This document shows positions 48,520 to 59,344 of a stretch of DNA of 62,000 bases, one piece after another. Numbering within the stretch: the first letter of the stretch is position 1; each line of letters starts with the position of its first letter. A program made the translations under genes and the position numbers. Under the pieces are notes generated by a model, which made no database searches, was not told the DNA's origin, and saw nothing but the letters and a program-made list of their open reading frames with translations. Source of the stretch: Phoronis australis (taxonomy: Eukaryota; Phoronida; Phoronidae); assembly GCA_002633005.1 (NCBI GenBank), contig NMRA01000741.1:1-62000 (forward strand). The letters are read 5' to 3'.

Positions 48520-49690
48520 CCAAGAACTAGATAAAGTAGTCACTGCAGTGGATGGGATTTCCATAGTTGGACTGTCACATATTTTGTCTCAAGATATTTC
48601 CTCTAAATTGGTGTTTACTGATGTCAAGTTGTGCAGTTTGAGCCTGTGTCACTAAAACGTTTTGTGTATATTTTAGTCTTGGGGAGGATTGTTGAAATTG
48701 TTGTCCAACAGTGGAGGAGCCTGGAGCCTTCCATTCTTCGGGATGGAATGGGAATTTATGGCAAATTATAAAACGGTGAAAACCTGTGGGAAATAATTAA
48801 AAGCCCCGTTCAGTTTGTTAGTCATTTGAGATTGTATGTATTCAGTATAAAGTACTATATGTTTGCTTCTTGAGGTAAAAAATCATGGAAAGTGAAAATT
48901 GTATCCAGAATTAAATCTTAAGAAACTCATGTAAAGTGAAAGCAATATGAATGGGCACCAGGTTTTGTGCAAGACAACTCCATTGGAATCCAGAAAGCTT
49001 GAAATCTTCACCTTGCCACACCACTGAGCTTGACAAGGGTATCGGTGGCCATTCATTCCGGTGGATTTAGGATCCTATGTGTGACCTAGTGCAGTTGAGT
49101 TGACAAATACACATTGATGGAGGTCAACGCACAAAGCCGTGTGATAATTTAGCGTCATTGTCGGTGATGTGTTTAGAAAGAACACTTAAGTCAGAACATT
49201 AATGACAGCTTGTTTAAAGACTGCTTACAAATTGTTAAAATAGCCCACAGTCACTTTTAGGACACAAAATGCATTCTGGGAATTATTGTTAAATGTAGGA
49301 CTTCTTGAAGCTGTTATCTTTGACCTGGTAGCTGTTTCAAGGACAGTGGCTCAAGAAATGTGTTCCTTAATAAACACCTATTGCACACTTACTGTATAAA
49401 TATTATTAAAGCCGTTATTAGCACTTCAGAACCTAGAAACAACTGATAATATTATCCATGTAACTAGCGGTTATATGAGTATTTTCTCAGTGACTTCAGA
49501 AATAATTGTGTAACAACAGTTTTCCTACTGAGAATATAACTATCACAGAATTTTTTGTAACTTATACATTCTGGTCACATTTTCTTGATTTTTGTAATAA
49601 TTACTTGCACGTATTGTGAAAGTCTTCACCGTCATCCACTGAGCAAATTTGGAAATATGAGTTTAATCAATAAATTTTCATACTTCTAAA
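48520..49690 (+). other. CCNC: Probable cyclin C 3' untranslated region
   Basis: AT-rich DNA downstream of the TAA without coding signals. Candidate poly(A) signals AATAAA are at 49369-49374 and 49669-49674; the second is followed by a GT-rich stretch (CTTCTTGTGT) as expected downstream of a cleavage site. The extent is an inference. Confidence 0.45.
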
Positions 49691-50425
49691 TATATGCAAA
49701 GACTTCTTGTGTAAAAAATGAAATTCATCATTTTTGCAGAAACAAGGGTGCACGGGTTAGTTTTTATGAAGTCAGACTGATGCGACCATTAGTATGAAGT
49801 CCTCAGAGACATATTCGTAAGCAAAAGAGTATTTCAAGTTAAATTTAATTGTTAAATCCATTTATCGTTAGTATTTGTCACTTTTACTTTTATATCAACA
49901 CATAGGTTTCATTTCGCATTACTCATTTCTATTTATAGCCTCGGGGTTCTACTTTTATATTCATACATTTCTCTACTCCGCATCTGATTGGTCAGTCATT
50001 TATTCACTATAGTGTGGTCTGGGTCATTCAGCTACCTACCTCGTCGTCTACAAGACCTACGTTTATCCACTGTATTTATCAAGTAATTGCATTTTGTTTT
50101 CTCAAACAAGGGTTACTCAACCACAATGAAAAAGATGGCCGCGTGAATCCCCCGTTTTTTCATTGAGGTTTCTGAGGTGTTTTTGATGAATGGGCTTCAC
50201 AGTACCCGACGACACAGTATCGACTTCTGGAATAGTACAACTATGTGTGTATATGTGTGGGTGAAGTGGCGTAGCGAGATTTTTGGCACCCCCCGGTACA
50301 TCTGCCAGAGGCAATACAAGTTATAAACACTGCATTTTTTAAAACATGTTCTTAATATAAAACCTCTGGAGACAGAAAAAGTTCACAACAAAGAAACACG
50401 TTTACTGTGCAGGGCATAAAGTCAT

Positions 50426-51240
50426 CTAATGTTCAAATGAGTCCATTTTACGAATCTTTCCCTCTGCGAATTTGTGGATGATGTCTTCAAAGTAAATGAA
50501 TTCAAATGCTTCTTTCACAATTGACAGACTGTCAAGACTCCTCCTTGTTCGAAGATCGTTTGCAAGTTGCCACAGAGACGGGTATGGTGAACAATATCTG
50601 CAACGCCGTTCTCAGATTTGCAGACAAATCCTTTCCATTTTGTGTGGTGGCCTTCTAAAGCTCATCTTATTGGTGTTGAAGGAATTTCTGTGTACTGCCG
50701 TTTCTTGAAAAACATTCGGCAACGATAATTTCTTCAGTAAATGAGTTGCCGCTTAAGTCCCCTTGAAATGCAGCACAGATCGGCAGAACGTTCAACAAGT
50801 CATCCGATTCCAAGCTACCGAACTGGGAGTTAGTGTTTGAGTCCAGTTTCTGCTTTCTTAAAGTTCAATTGCCAACGTGTCTACTGCAAGTTTCACCACG
50901 CTGACGATTCCATCTGTCACGAATAGTCCCACATTCTGCTGCTTCCTCCCTAGTTCTTAATGTTCTTACTGACGTATTGGACGAAAATTCTTCATACAAC
51001 TCGTTGACGATTTCTTCTGTCATTGATAGTCCCAAATCCGTTGCTTTCTCCCCAGGCGTGTTCGCTTTCGCCTCATATATACGATTTCAAGCTGCCAGTC
51101 ACGGATAGGTCCACAGCATGCAGCTCCTCACCTCCCGCCCCAGTTACTCGTGTTTCACTTTTGCATCTTACGTTGCTCTGTGTTCCTCTTGACTCGGAAG
51201 ACATAAAAGAGTCTCTTGACTGACATAAAGAGCTGATCTG
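50426..51240 (-). pseudogene. hAT-type transposase pseudogene (C-terminal dimerisation domain)
   Basis: The minus strand gives ANLRTALQILFTIPVSVATC, then RRSLDSLSIVKEAFEFIYF, and KFAEGKIRKMDSFEH before TAG. This is the hAT C-terminal dimerisation region (typical pattern: P.s.a..ER.FS...R.RL..L.....i). The conserved ERSFS part is broken (KRSS) and frames shift at least twice; upstream frames contain TDLGLSMTEEIVNELYEEFS. A GTGGCGTAGCGAG...CCCCCC motif at 50269-50297 looks like a hAT-type terminus near its 3' side. Inactive. Confidence 0.65.
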
Positions 51241-51299
51241 AGCAAAAAATGAATGATAATTTGATTTCTTGATTTGCTCATTGAAGCCAATAGACAACT

Positions 51300-53087
51300 T
51301 GGGATAAATGACATGAAATCAGTTGAAAAAATACACTATAGTCTGAGCTAACATCTAAAGAACAACATTTTTAAACTTTTATAACTGGATAAAGATTTAA
51401 TAAATATGGATAACTTAAATGCTTTTTCACTGAATTCACAATCATCAATTTCATTATATTATCTTAACAATCTCCCTATACAGGTTGTTGTCTGACAGTC
51501 ATGCTGAACACAGAATGAGCACGACAGAATGATGTCAATATTTTCCATAATGTTACAGTTTTTAAAAAATCTTTAACAATACAGCAGACACTTATTTAGT
51601 ATAAAGTTTCTTCAGAACATATCGTCAGCACAAAAAATCGAGACATCCTGTTACTCAATCTTCAGGCTGGCCGGGAAACATGAAATGCTCAACTTCAAAC
51701 AAGAGAACATTTTGCCAACCACTTTTTACAATTGTATTTGCACATTTTTCATGATTTGTTCTGGGGCTCAATGGCGGATCCAGTGACTAAAATTTCAGAT
51801 TTTCCCCGAATACCATGTTCCAACAGCCACCCCGTTACTGTGGTGCAAGGCTTGTGTATTTTTATTTGTTCATGACGGCTCCCAACTTGTTCGATTCTAT
51901 AGCCCAAAAACAAGTTGGGAAGTTACCCCCGTAGCCAATATCTTACATGACTGATTAACTCCATTCTGACATTTATGGTTGGAGAGCCTGCGCTTTTTTG
52001 TTCGATATTTGCTCTAATCTCCGATCACATCGTATCTAGCCTGACTGGGCTGGGCTGATAAAAATGAAAGTTACGTTATAAGATATTTGAGCTTAAACCA
52101 ATAGCATTTCTGAATTCCTCGTCAAATGCTGATCATATTCCGTTTTTTGAATCACCAAAATCGCCCAACTACAACAGAATTTAAGACAATCTATTCTGTC
52201 CATACGGATTACCAACGCACTGGGTTTGACTGTGTTCTGAATACGCGTTCGGTAATAGCATGCAACCACCCTAGTTTCCTTTGAAGCCTGGGAGATAATT
52301 GGCGTGCTTGTTATCATACGGGACAAAAGACTGAGCTGGGCAGTTAACAAAAGAGCCAGATGTTATCGCACGTTCAGCACCCCTCACGTCTGGAAAAGTT
52401 ACTGAACGACAGAACGCTGTAATGTAATAATTTGCCCTTTTTTGGCATGTATGTAACAGCAAACAATCATGTAGGAGGTAAAGGTAATTCTATCACTGAT
52501 TTCAACCTGAACATGTAGTAGCTGCTTCCGGCGTTAAATGTAGATGATGAGTCATCATAGAGCATCACGCAAGTGATCATGGAATAGAAATTTATTCCAA
52601 GTTCATGCAAGATTCCAAAGGATTCAGTGCCCTCTATGAGTTGATCAGGAAACTCAAATGTTGAAACTCTGGCAGGACTGTCCAACAGCAACTACAGAGC
52701 TTTGACCTTGCCTTTACCTTGAAAGCATTAACTGGGTCACCGTTCATGTGAAAATGTGTACACCAAGCAATGCTTGAACCTCGGCCACGGGTAAAATTGA
52801 TTGAACTTCAATCAATTATTCTGGATCGTTCTGAGATATTCCTGTTAATATATTGAGTGATGCAAAAATGCTTGCTGCATGGGCCAAATCCAAACCATCA
52901 CATCCTCGTCCAGGGTTTTGAAATGATAGGCCTAACTGAAGCAAGAGTGACTACCTAGCTGCAGTGTAATGAGCGTGCACTAATAAATGCGTGTCCACCT
53001 TTTCATAATGAGATTCGGAGCACTCTGACCATCGATTGCTCCACCGTCGCTTACATGGTCATAACATGACCCAGACGTCTGTGGGTG

Positions 53088-53170
<83 letters not shown>

Positions 53171-53480
53171 AACTCCATTGTCTTCAATTGTCTCAACACA
53201 CACACACGCACATATATGATTGTCCACAATTGTCTCAACAATGACACTTGTCCATTTGTTTATAAAAAGTCAACAAGGACCTCCTTGGTTTCACAACACT
53301 AAAGACAAACTTCTTGAAAGACTTTGCCGGAGTTTTCTGATCAGGCTGGGTAAATTATTTTGTCAGAGTTGTCAGCAAAAGTAAACCTTAAGAAAAATTA
53401 ACTTCACTTCCACCATTGAGTGTACAATATCACTGTCATCAAACAAAGCATGGTGAACTTTTGAGTATCTTTAACACTGA
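51300..53480. other. Repeat-bearing stretch without a gene, containing a CA microsatellite
   Basis: No supported coding exon. A lone AATGGCGGATCCAG at about 51771 resembles one MITE end. The CA microsatellite near the right end is listed separately. Confidence 0.4.
53089..53166. repeat. (CA)39 microsatellite
   Basis: 78 bp of uninterrupted CA, followed after a 29-bp non-repeat segment by a shorter CA run (about 53196-53206). The segment CAATTGTCTCAACA occurs just before the second run and again at about 53229. Confidence 0.98.
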
Positions 53481-53483
53481 ATG

Positions 53484-54776
53484 TTAAAGGCCAAAGCAAC
53501 CTTTTTTCAAGTCACTTTTAGGAAAAATTAGGTTCGTTGATTATCCCAGACACATTTTTCACTTAATTACAGCTTTTCGTAATTTGATTAATTTCTCGTC
53601 TTCTACTCCGGAAGTAACGTTTTGGAAGGCAACAGTTTCGCGCCAATTTCTTTTTATTATAGTCCGACTGTGAGAGCTGTCGAGTCAGTCATTGGTCTAC
53701 CTCGGTTGTGATAAGTTCGGTCGTCGTTTGCTGTTGTACTGGGATGTACTCATTATCGTCTCACACGCGCTTTAGGTACCTTGCGTCGCTTTCCGAAGGA
53801 TGACACACTTCGCCGTACTTGGCTAGCTCGTTCATGCGCTACCCGTCCACGCAACGTACAAAGCAGTGGAGGGTTACCGAGTGTGTGGCAAGCATTTTCT
53901 GCCGTTAGATTATGACAGATATGTACGCTGAATTGATGAAGGTCCCTGCGAAACAACGCCTGAAGATGGTACCATACCGTCGCTGTTGATTCCCGGCAGT
54001 GCCCCGTCGCCAACCCCGAGAAGTGCGTTTTTGAAGCGAGAAGCCTCGCGAGCTGTGGCAACTATATACAGTGACTGGAGGCACTTCATCTACTGTCACC
54101 CGTGCCTCCGAACGTACCCCATTGCGTGCAATTCCGGGAACTAGCAGTGATTCGCCCTGTCATTTTGTTGTCTCTAGACCAGAGCCTGTAAGCAGCCCTG
54201 CAGCGATGTTGAGTAGTGGGAGTGAATACAGGCCCAGTTCGACACCCAGTGAAGAGGACAGTTCGTCATCCAATGAACAGATGGGTTAGCCTAAGTTTGA
54301 TAAGTTTGTTGTGGACTTGTATTGGAGCTATTTGGAAGGTGCCAGGTGTGTGGGGAGGGAGTCACACGGTGGAATGTAAGCAGTTTGGGTGCTCAGATCA
54401 CCCTTCAGTGGGAGTGTGTTGCGGGACACTCGGGCAAGTGGGAAAGTTCTTCCTGTGTACGTGAGACGATAATGAGTACACTCCAGTGCGCAGCAACAGC
54501 GTGGCATGTTGATTGACTCGTAAGCGAAAGCAAACGATGACCGAACTTATCACAACCGAGGTAGAACAATGACTGACTCGACTGCTCTCACAGTCAGACT
54601 ATATGAAAAGAAATTGGCGCGAAATTCTTGCCTCCCAAAACGTCACTTCCGGAGTAGACGACGAGTAATTAATTAAATTACGAAAAACAGTAAATAACTG
54701 AAAAATATGTCTGGGATAATCAACGAACCTTATTTTTGCTAAAAGTGACATGAAAAAAGGTTGCCTTCGCCTTTAA
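53484..54776. mobile_element. TTAA-flanked foldback DNA transposon with about 245-bp inverted repeats (Kolobok- or piggyBac-like)
   Basis: TTAA at 53484-53487 and 54773-54776 flank inverted arms 53488-53732 and 54529-54772. The termini read AGGCCAAAGCAACC and (inverted) AGGCGAAGGCAACC; arms stay similar to CGTTTGCT. The 0.8-kb centre carries, on the plus strand, a Ser/Thr/Pro/Glu-rich frame (54071-54289: SSGSEYRPSSTPSEEDSSSS) and, after a frame change, a cysteine-rich piece (CQVCGEGVTRW, then QWECVAGHSGKW). The TTAA duplication and long inverted ends fit the Kolobok and piggyBac groups; the Cys/His-rich segment made me lean to Kolobok, but that is from memory of the family and needs a search. 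Non-autonomous in this copy. Confidence 0.72.
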
Positions 54777-54779
54777 TGC

Positions 54780-55728
54780 AGATGCATTAGTATTGCTCGC
54801 GTTATTTCTGGTGGCCGTTTGAGTCCACCATATATTTTTGTGTTTCATGATGGTCCTTCGTGCCACCGTAGTTTTTAGCACATCTCCTTTTAGACAACCA
54901 ATCACAGCGTTACAAGTGGCAATAGGCCTACCGCGATATTTAAGCTAAGTTTTTGTGCAAGATAGCAGTATGATCTCAGTATCGCATCATGTCGGCATCG
55001 CATCGCTGCACATCTTCTCCTTTGTAAGATTATCATTTTATCGTTCATTTATTGATTAGATTACGTATCCGGAGTCTAGTACAAGTCTGACCAAACTGCT
55101 CTCGGAACGACTTCTCTTACTCAGCTTGCGTATATTTCACAACTAATGTAGCCATTTGTGGCATTGTGCTGAACATTGTAGCCTACAGTATATAGTGTCT
55201 GTAGTGAATATTGCTTAGTTCATAGTATCGTTTCGTAGGCCTTTAAATTATGTATCTTTCTATTGTGTGTTATGATTTGTGTTTCTAGGCCAAATCACGT
55301 ACTAGGGTTCTATTTTGTTATCGTGAGATAACTTACCACCACCACCCCTATTCGTACTACCATTAGGCATTACTATCAATATCTAGAACGATCGAAGTGA
55401 AACAACGTAATTAAACGAACTAGGCGAGTTATTCAAGCCTTAGTTTTTTATTCCTAGTTGCACTCTGCGAGTAACGCTGCAATACACTTGACAAGAGATG
55501 TTGAAGCATAATTCTTAGGTTTTTTTCAAATAAAGCTCTTATCAGTCATATGTTTCAAAGTTGGAAGTTTTTATCTTTCCTTTTCTTTTTGTGGTTATCT
55601 GTAAGTTGCAACCAACCCAAATCGTTTTGCGGCAAATGGTGCATTTCGAAGGCCTTTTTCTTTGAGCATTGTTAAACGGAACTGACCATTTCATTTGTTT
55701 TCATTAGAGCGGAAAAACGGCCCAAGGC
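54780..55728. other. Stretch without a gene
   Basis: AT-rich, no supported exon, no clear repeat structure. Confidence 0.35.
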
Positions 55729-56305
55729 ATAATATTCATCGAGCGAGACGGTCACTTCCTCGGTTTACTAACTTATCAAGCTGGCGCCAGGTGGCTACTA
55801 CATCGTTTTGTTGCTTGACGGGTTAAAACTAATTGGCGCGAATCTGAGCAGATTTGCAGACGACATAAATTCGTGGCAAGAAATATTTGATAGTCCTCGA
55901 AGTTAGGAGAGTATCTCCCTTTCGCAGCATATTCAGAACATGTTAAGTACGAGATAAACTTGAATATGAGATTAAGCTTAACAGTAATGCCTCCTGAGTG
56001 AGAAAAAGACAACAAATTTAATATGTGACCTTTAGCCTACTACTTTTCTCGGTGCATGCATGGTTGTGATGACGTCGTGAACGGGTAAGACTGGCAGTTG
56101 GCTACAATTAGTGTACCTAAATAGCGGACGGACCTGAAATATTGGACGTTTTTATAAAATCTTACCTAAAGCGTAATCTGAGAAATAAGTGACGTCAATT
56201 TCCTTTCAATGTCTGACACCGTCTCGTTTTTTATAGCGTTGCTTCGTTTTGATTTCACCAAGGGCAAGAGAGGGTGCAATTTAGACACCCAAGTCGGCCG
56301 AAAAG
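55729..56305. repeat. Direct duplication, unit 1 (577 bp)
   Basis: Starts ATAATATTCATCGAGCGAGA and ends CAAGTCGGCCGAAAAG. It is nearly identical to 56401-56976. No coding capacity is recognised on either strand. Confidence 0.92.
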
Positions 56306-56400
56306 NTAGACGTCTCTACGGTCCATGGAACAACAATGGCCGCCAGTGGCCGTCCAATAGGATTTCGCTAGGTGAAACGTCTCCCTCTAGACGGTCTCTG
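56306..56400. other. 95-bp spacer with an ambiguous base between the two duplicate units
   Basis: Begins with N at 56306 and separates the two copies. GTCTCTACGGTCC and GTCTCCCTCTAGACGG suggest it is unique or from another repeat. The ambiguous base at the junction suggests an assembly join. Confidence 0.6.
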
Positions 56401-56976
56401 ATAATATTCATCGAGCGAGACGGTCACTTCCTCGGTTTACTAACTTATCAAGCTGGCGCCAGGTGGCTACTACATCGTTTTGTTGCTTGACGGGTTAAAA
56501 CTAATTGGCGCGAATCTAGCAGATTTGCAGACGACATAAATTCGTGGCAAGAAATATTTGATAGTCCTCGAAGTTAGGAGAGTACCTCCCTTTCGCAGCA
56601 TATTCAGAACATGTTAAGTACGAGATAAACTTGAATATGAGATTAAGCTTAACAGTAATGCCTCCTGAGTGAGAAAAAGACAGCAAATTTAATATGTGAC
56701 CTTTAGCCTACTACTTTTCTCGGTGCATGCATGGTTGTGATGACGTCGTGAACAGGTAAGACTGGCAATTGGCTACAATTAGTGTACCTAAATAGCGGAC
56801 GGACCTGAAATATTGGACGTTTTTATAAAATCTTACCTAAAGCGTAATCTGAGAAATAAGTGACGTCAATTTCCTTTCAATGTCTGACACCGTCTCGTTT
56901 TTTATAGCGTTGCTTCGTTTTGATTTCGCCAAGGGCAAGAGAGGGTGCAATTTAGACACCCAAGTCGGCCGAAAAG
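56401..56976. repeat. Direct duplication, unit 2 (576 bp)
   Basis: Matches unit 1 with a handful of substitutions and a 1-bp deletion (GAATCTAGCAG for GAATCTGAGCAG). Such low divergence fits either a very recent tandem duplication or two alleles placed in tandem by the assembler. Confidence 0.92.
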
Positions 56977-57607
56977 GGACGATCGTATGAATCGGTTAAA
57001 AAGTCGAAACCAAGATCTTTCTTCAGAATGAAATCATCTCAATGAGCTGACAGGCTTCACTGTTTAGTTTTTCATTTGTTTTTAAACTCAAGTCAAAACC
57101 CGGACGCGCACGTGCTTGTGCCGTATCCAGAAGGCAGAGATACTAACGAAAACTGCAGTGAGAATGCATATGCCTTAGTCGTCTGTCATAAGATACATTT
57201 TATGGATAATGTTTTTGGAAACTTGGCTGTTTTCCAGCAGCAAATATAGCAAAACACACGAGCTGCAATTTGGCGACAAGTTGCCCGTGGCCATGGTTTG
57301 TCAGTTTTCTGCGGTGTGGCGCATGCGAAAACATGGTGTCCGATATTTACGTTCTCCAAGGGTTAACTAGTTGTATTTTTTAAAGATCAGTCAGATTATA
57401 AATATGACTTGCGGTGACAAGATATAGTAACAGAACAATTCCGCAAAGGTAAGTCTTTATTTCAGTGAAGAATTTACAACAACCCGTAGTATTTCGAAGT
57501 AAATATAATGCAAAATATGCCAAAACGTCCGATATTTAGGTCGACCGTAATGGGGTGACACGTTATATCCCATACATAGCAAAAGTATTTGTAAATGTTT
57601 TTAGATA

Positions 57608-58250
57608 ATGCCGCGGAAATATTTACGAACATCTACAAGAAATGCATCAATGCACGGGAAAGTGAGGACACGGAGAATGCAAAAGCGGCTGTGAGAAGGG
57701 GATAGTGGAGCTCCAGAACTGCTGCACGGCTTTTAGACTACGAGAACTACCGTAAAGCTTGGGTTTAGAGACCAAAATGTTCAGGCGAAAGGATCCTCCA
57801 AAGTTCTTGGTCGTTTTACAGTAAGTAATAAAAATAATTATGTTTTAATAGATTAATATTTATGTCAACTATGAGGCATGTTAAGTTTTTGACAAAGGGA
57901 AAATTGCATTTAAGTAGAACGACTTTTTTGTATGTTCTGTGAGTTTTTCATGTGCAGTGGCAGTTTTTCTAACAGCCATGGGGATATTGCACTTTCGTTA
58001 TGAGAGTCCATATGTCACATTTTGTGCAGATAAAGTGCGTATAATGAAATATGGTATAACATATTTTATAATTGTTTGTATTTTAGATAGCATAGTTTGT
58101 AATTGTATTTATTTCAGACCACCTTCACACCAGATACGTTGCTGAATTGGTGCAGCATGCACTGAGCCTAGAAGAGACCATGTCTGGCATTGTCGTTAAA
58201 GACATCCAACTTCTTGCTTATCAGCTGGCAGAGAAAAATGAAGGGGGTAC
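57608..58250 (+). pseudogene. Pogo/Tigger/jerky-type transposase pseudogene: psq HTH and start of CENP-B HTH
   Basis: Exon-like block 1 (57608-57820, ending in a GTAAGT donor) starts MPRKYLRTSTRN, then in other frames reads EDTENAKAAVRRG and SSRTAARLF, then NVQAKGSSKVLGRFT: the order of a Pipsqueak helix-turn-helix. Block 2 (58118 on, after TTTCAG) gives TTFTPD and, after a frameshift, VAELVQHALSLEETMSGIVV and KDIQLLAYQLAEKNE, the start of the CENP-B-type HTH. A TAG, a TGA and at least two frameshifts break it. The catalytic DDE part is not seen downstream; a LINE fragment follows. Confidence 0.7.
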
Positions 58251-58559
58251 TGGGCTCAGCATTAGTAATGTTTCATTGATTAACTTGATTTTTCTTCGTT
58301 TAACTCCAATCATTCAACTTCCGTGACATCAGTTATTTCCTGTAACACTGTTTATGATCGATTTGTTCTGTTTCATCACAAAAATCTTAAAACTTTTCTT
58401 GCACTCAAATTCGACCCACGTGTTTATAAAATCAGTAATCTTGGTTGACTCAGATTATGTCTGCTAATTCCAGAAGCTCAGAATTGTGAATAGAATCCTT
58501 GACGTGAATTTAATAAGGGGCACAGCCAAATCTTGACAGTCTGTAGCCGTACCAATAAG

Positions 58560-58830
58560 ACATGCAAAGTCAATTTATTTCAGCCTACCGCCTACATACA
58601 AGTATGAAAGTAGCTAATACAAGCACCTAATTAACAAAGTGATTAACATAATACAGACTATTAAATTAACTACGTACAATAAAAACTTGGTGAATGAAAC
58701 CACCTAAGTTGCAAGACTTCATCAAATAAATGAAGAGATCACCATCCAAGTTATTGATATTAGGACAAATACCAAATTTTCTCCTAAGATCTGCATACAC
58801 TGGACACTCTAATAAAACGTGTATATGCAC
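58560..58830 (-). mobile_element. LINE 3' fragment (C-terminal end of RT ORF and tail)
   Basis: The minus strand from about 58826 reads HVLLECPVYADLRRKFGI, then NLDGDLFIYLMKSCNLGGFI and HQVFIVRS before a TAA at 58668-58666. The H..LECP.Y...R pattern is the C-terminal knuckle of CR1/L2/jockey-like LINE polyproteins. It is a different LINE family from that at 36185-37125. Only the last 50 codons and the tail remain. Confidence 0.65.
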
Positions 58831-59344
58831 TCATACAATAACTCATTTTCCCAGCAATATCAAAAGTGGCACAAATGAACTCCTGTTTGGTTTGAGAAGC
58901 ATAAAATGATTCAGGAAGCAAACATCTTAGAAATGACACGGACACAATACGTTCCTGTCATTTCATTGGCTGCACTGGCAGGCTAGTGGCTAGCAAAGTA
59001 TTTGAGGCTTGTTTTTTTCCAACTTTTAAACGAAGATTCTTACTAAGCTGCAAGTGCATTCTTGGGAACTGCTGAAATCGACTTTTGGACCTCTGGAGAA
59101 GGATTTCGTGTTGCCGCCCTGAAGTAGCCTGACAACCACGTTGCCAGCAATAGTAAAACACAATGCACACTTTTTCTACAGACTTACACGTTGGAGAAAC
59201 ATCCTTGAAATCTTCGTTTCTGTGATGGATTGAAGCACGATTTTTCAAACTGGGCTAAGCACAGCGTGGCCCCTGAACTGATCATTTGATCCACCGTGTA
59301 CTGCCAAACGTGCGACCAACGCACGATAGACATAGAGGTGCAAT

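Noticed and set aside
52980-53302. ORFs with long TH/HT or VC/CV runs on both strands
   Set aside because: They are translations of the CA microsatellite.
58958-59248. 96-aa minus-strand ORF beside the LINE fragment
   Set aside because: No recognisable domain, no matching exon neighbours; not enough to call a gene.
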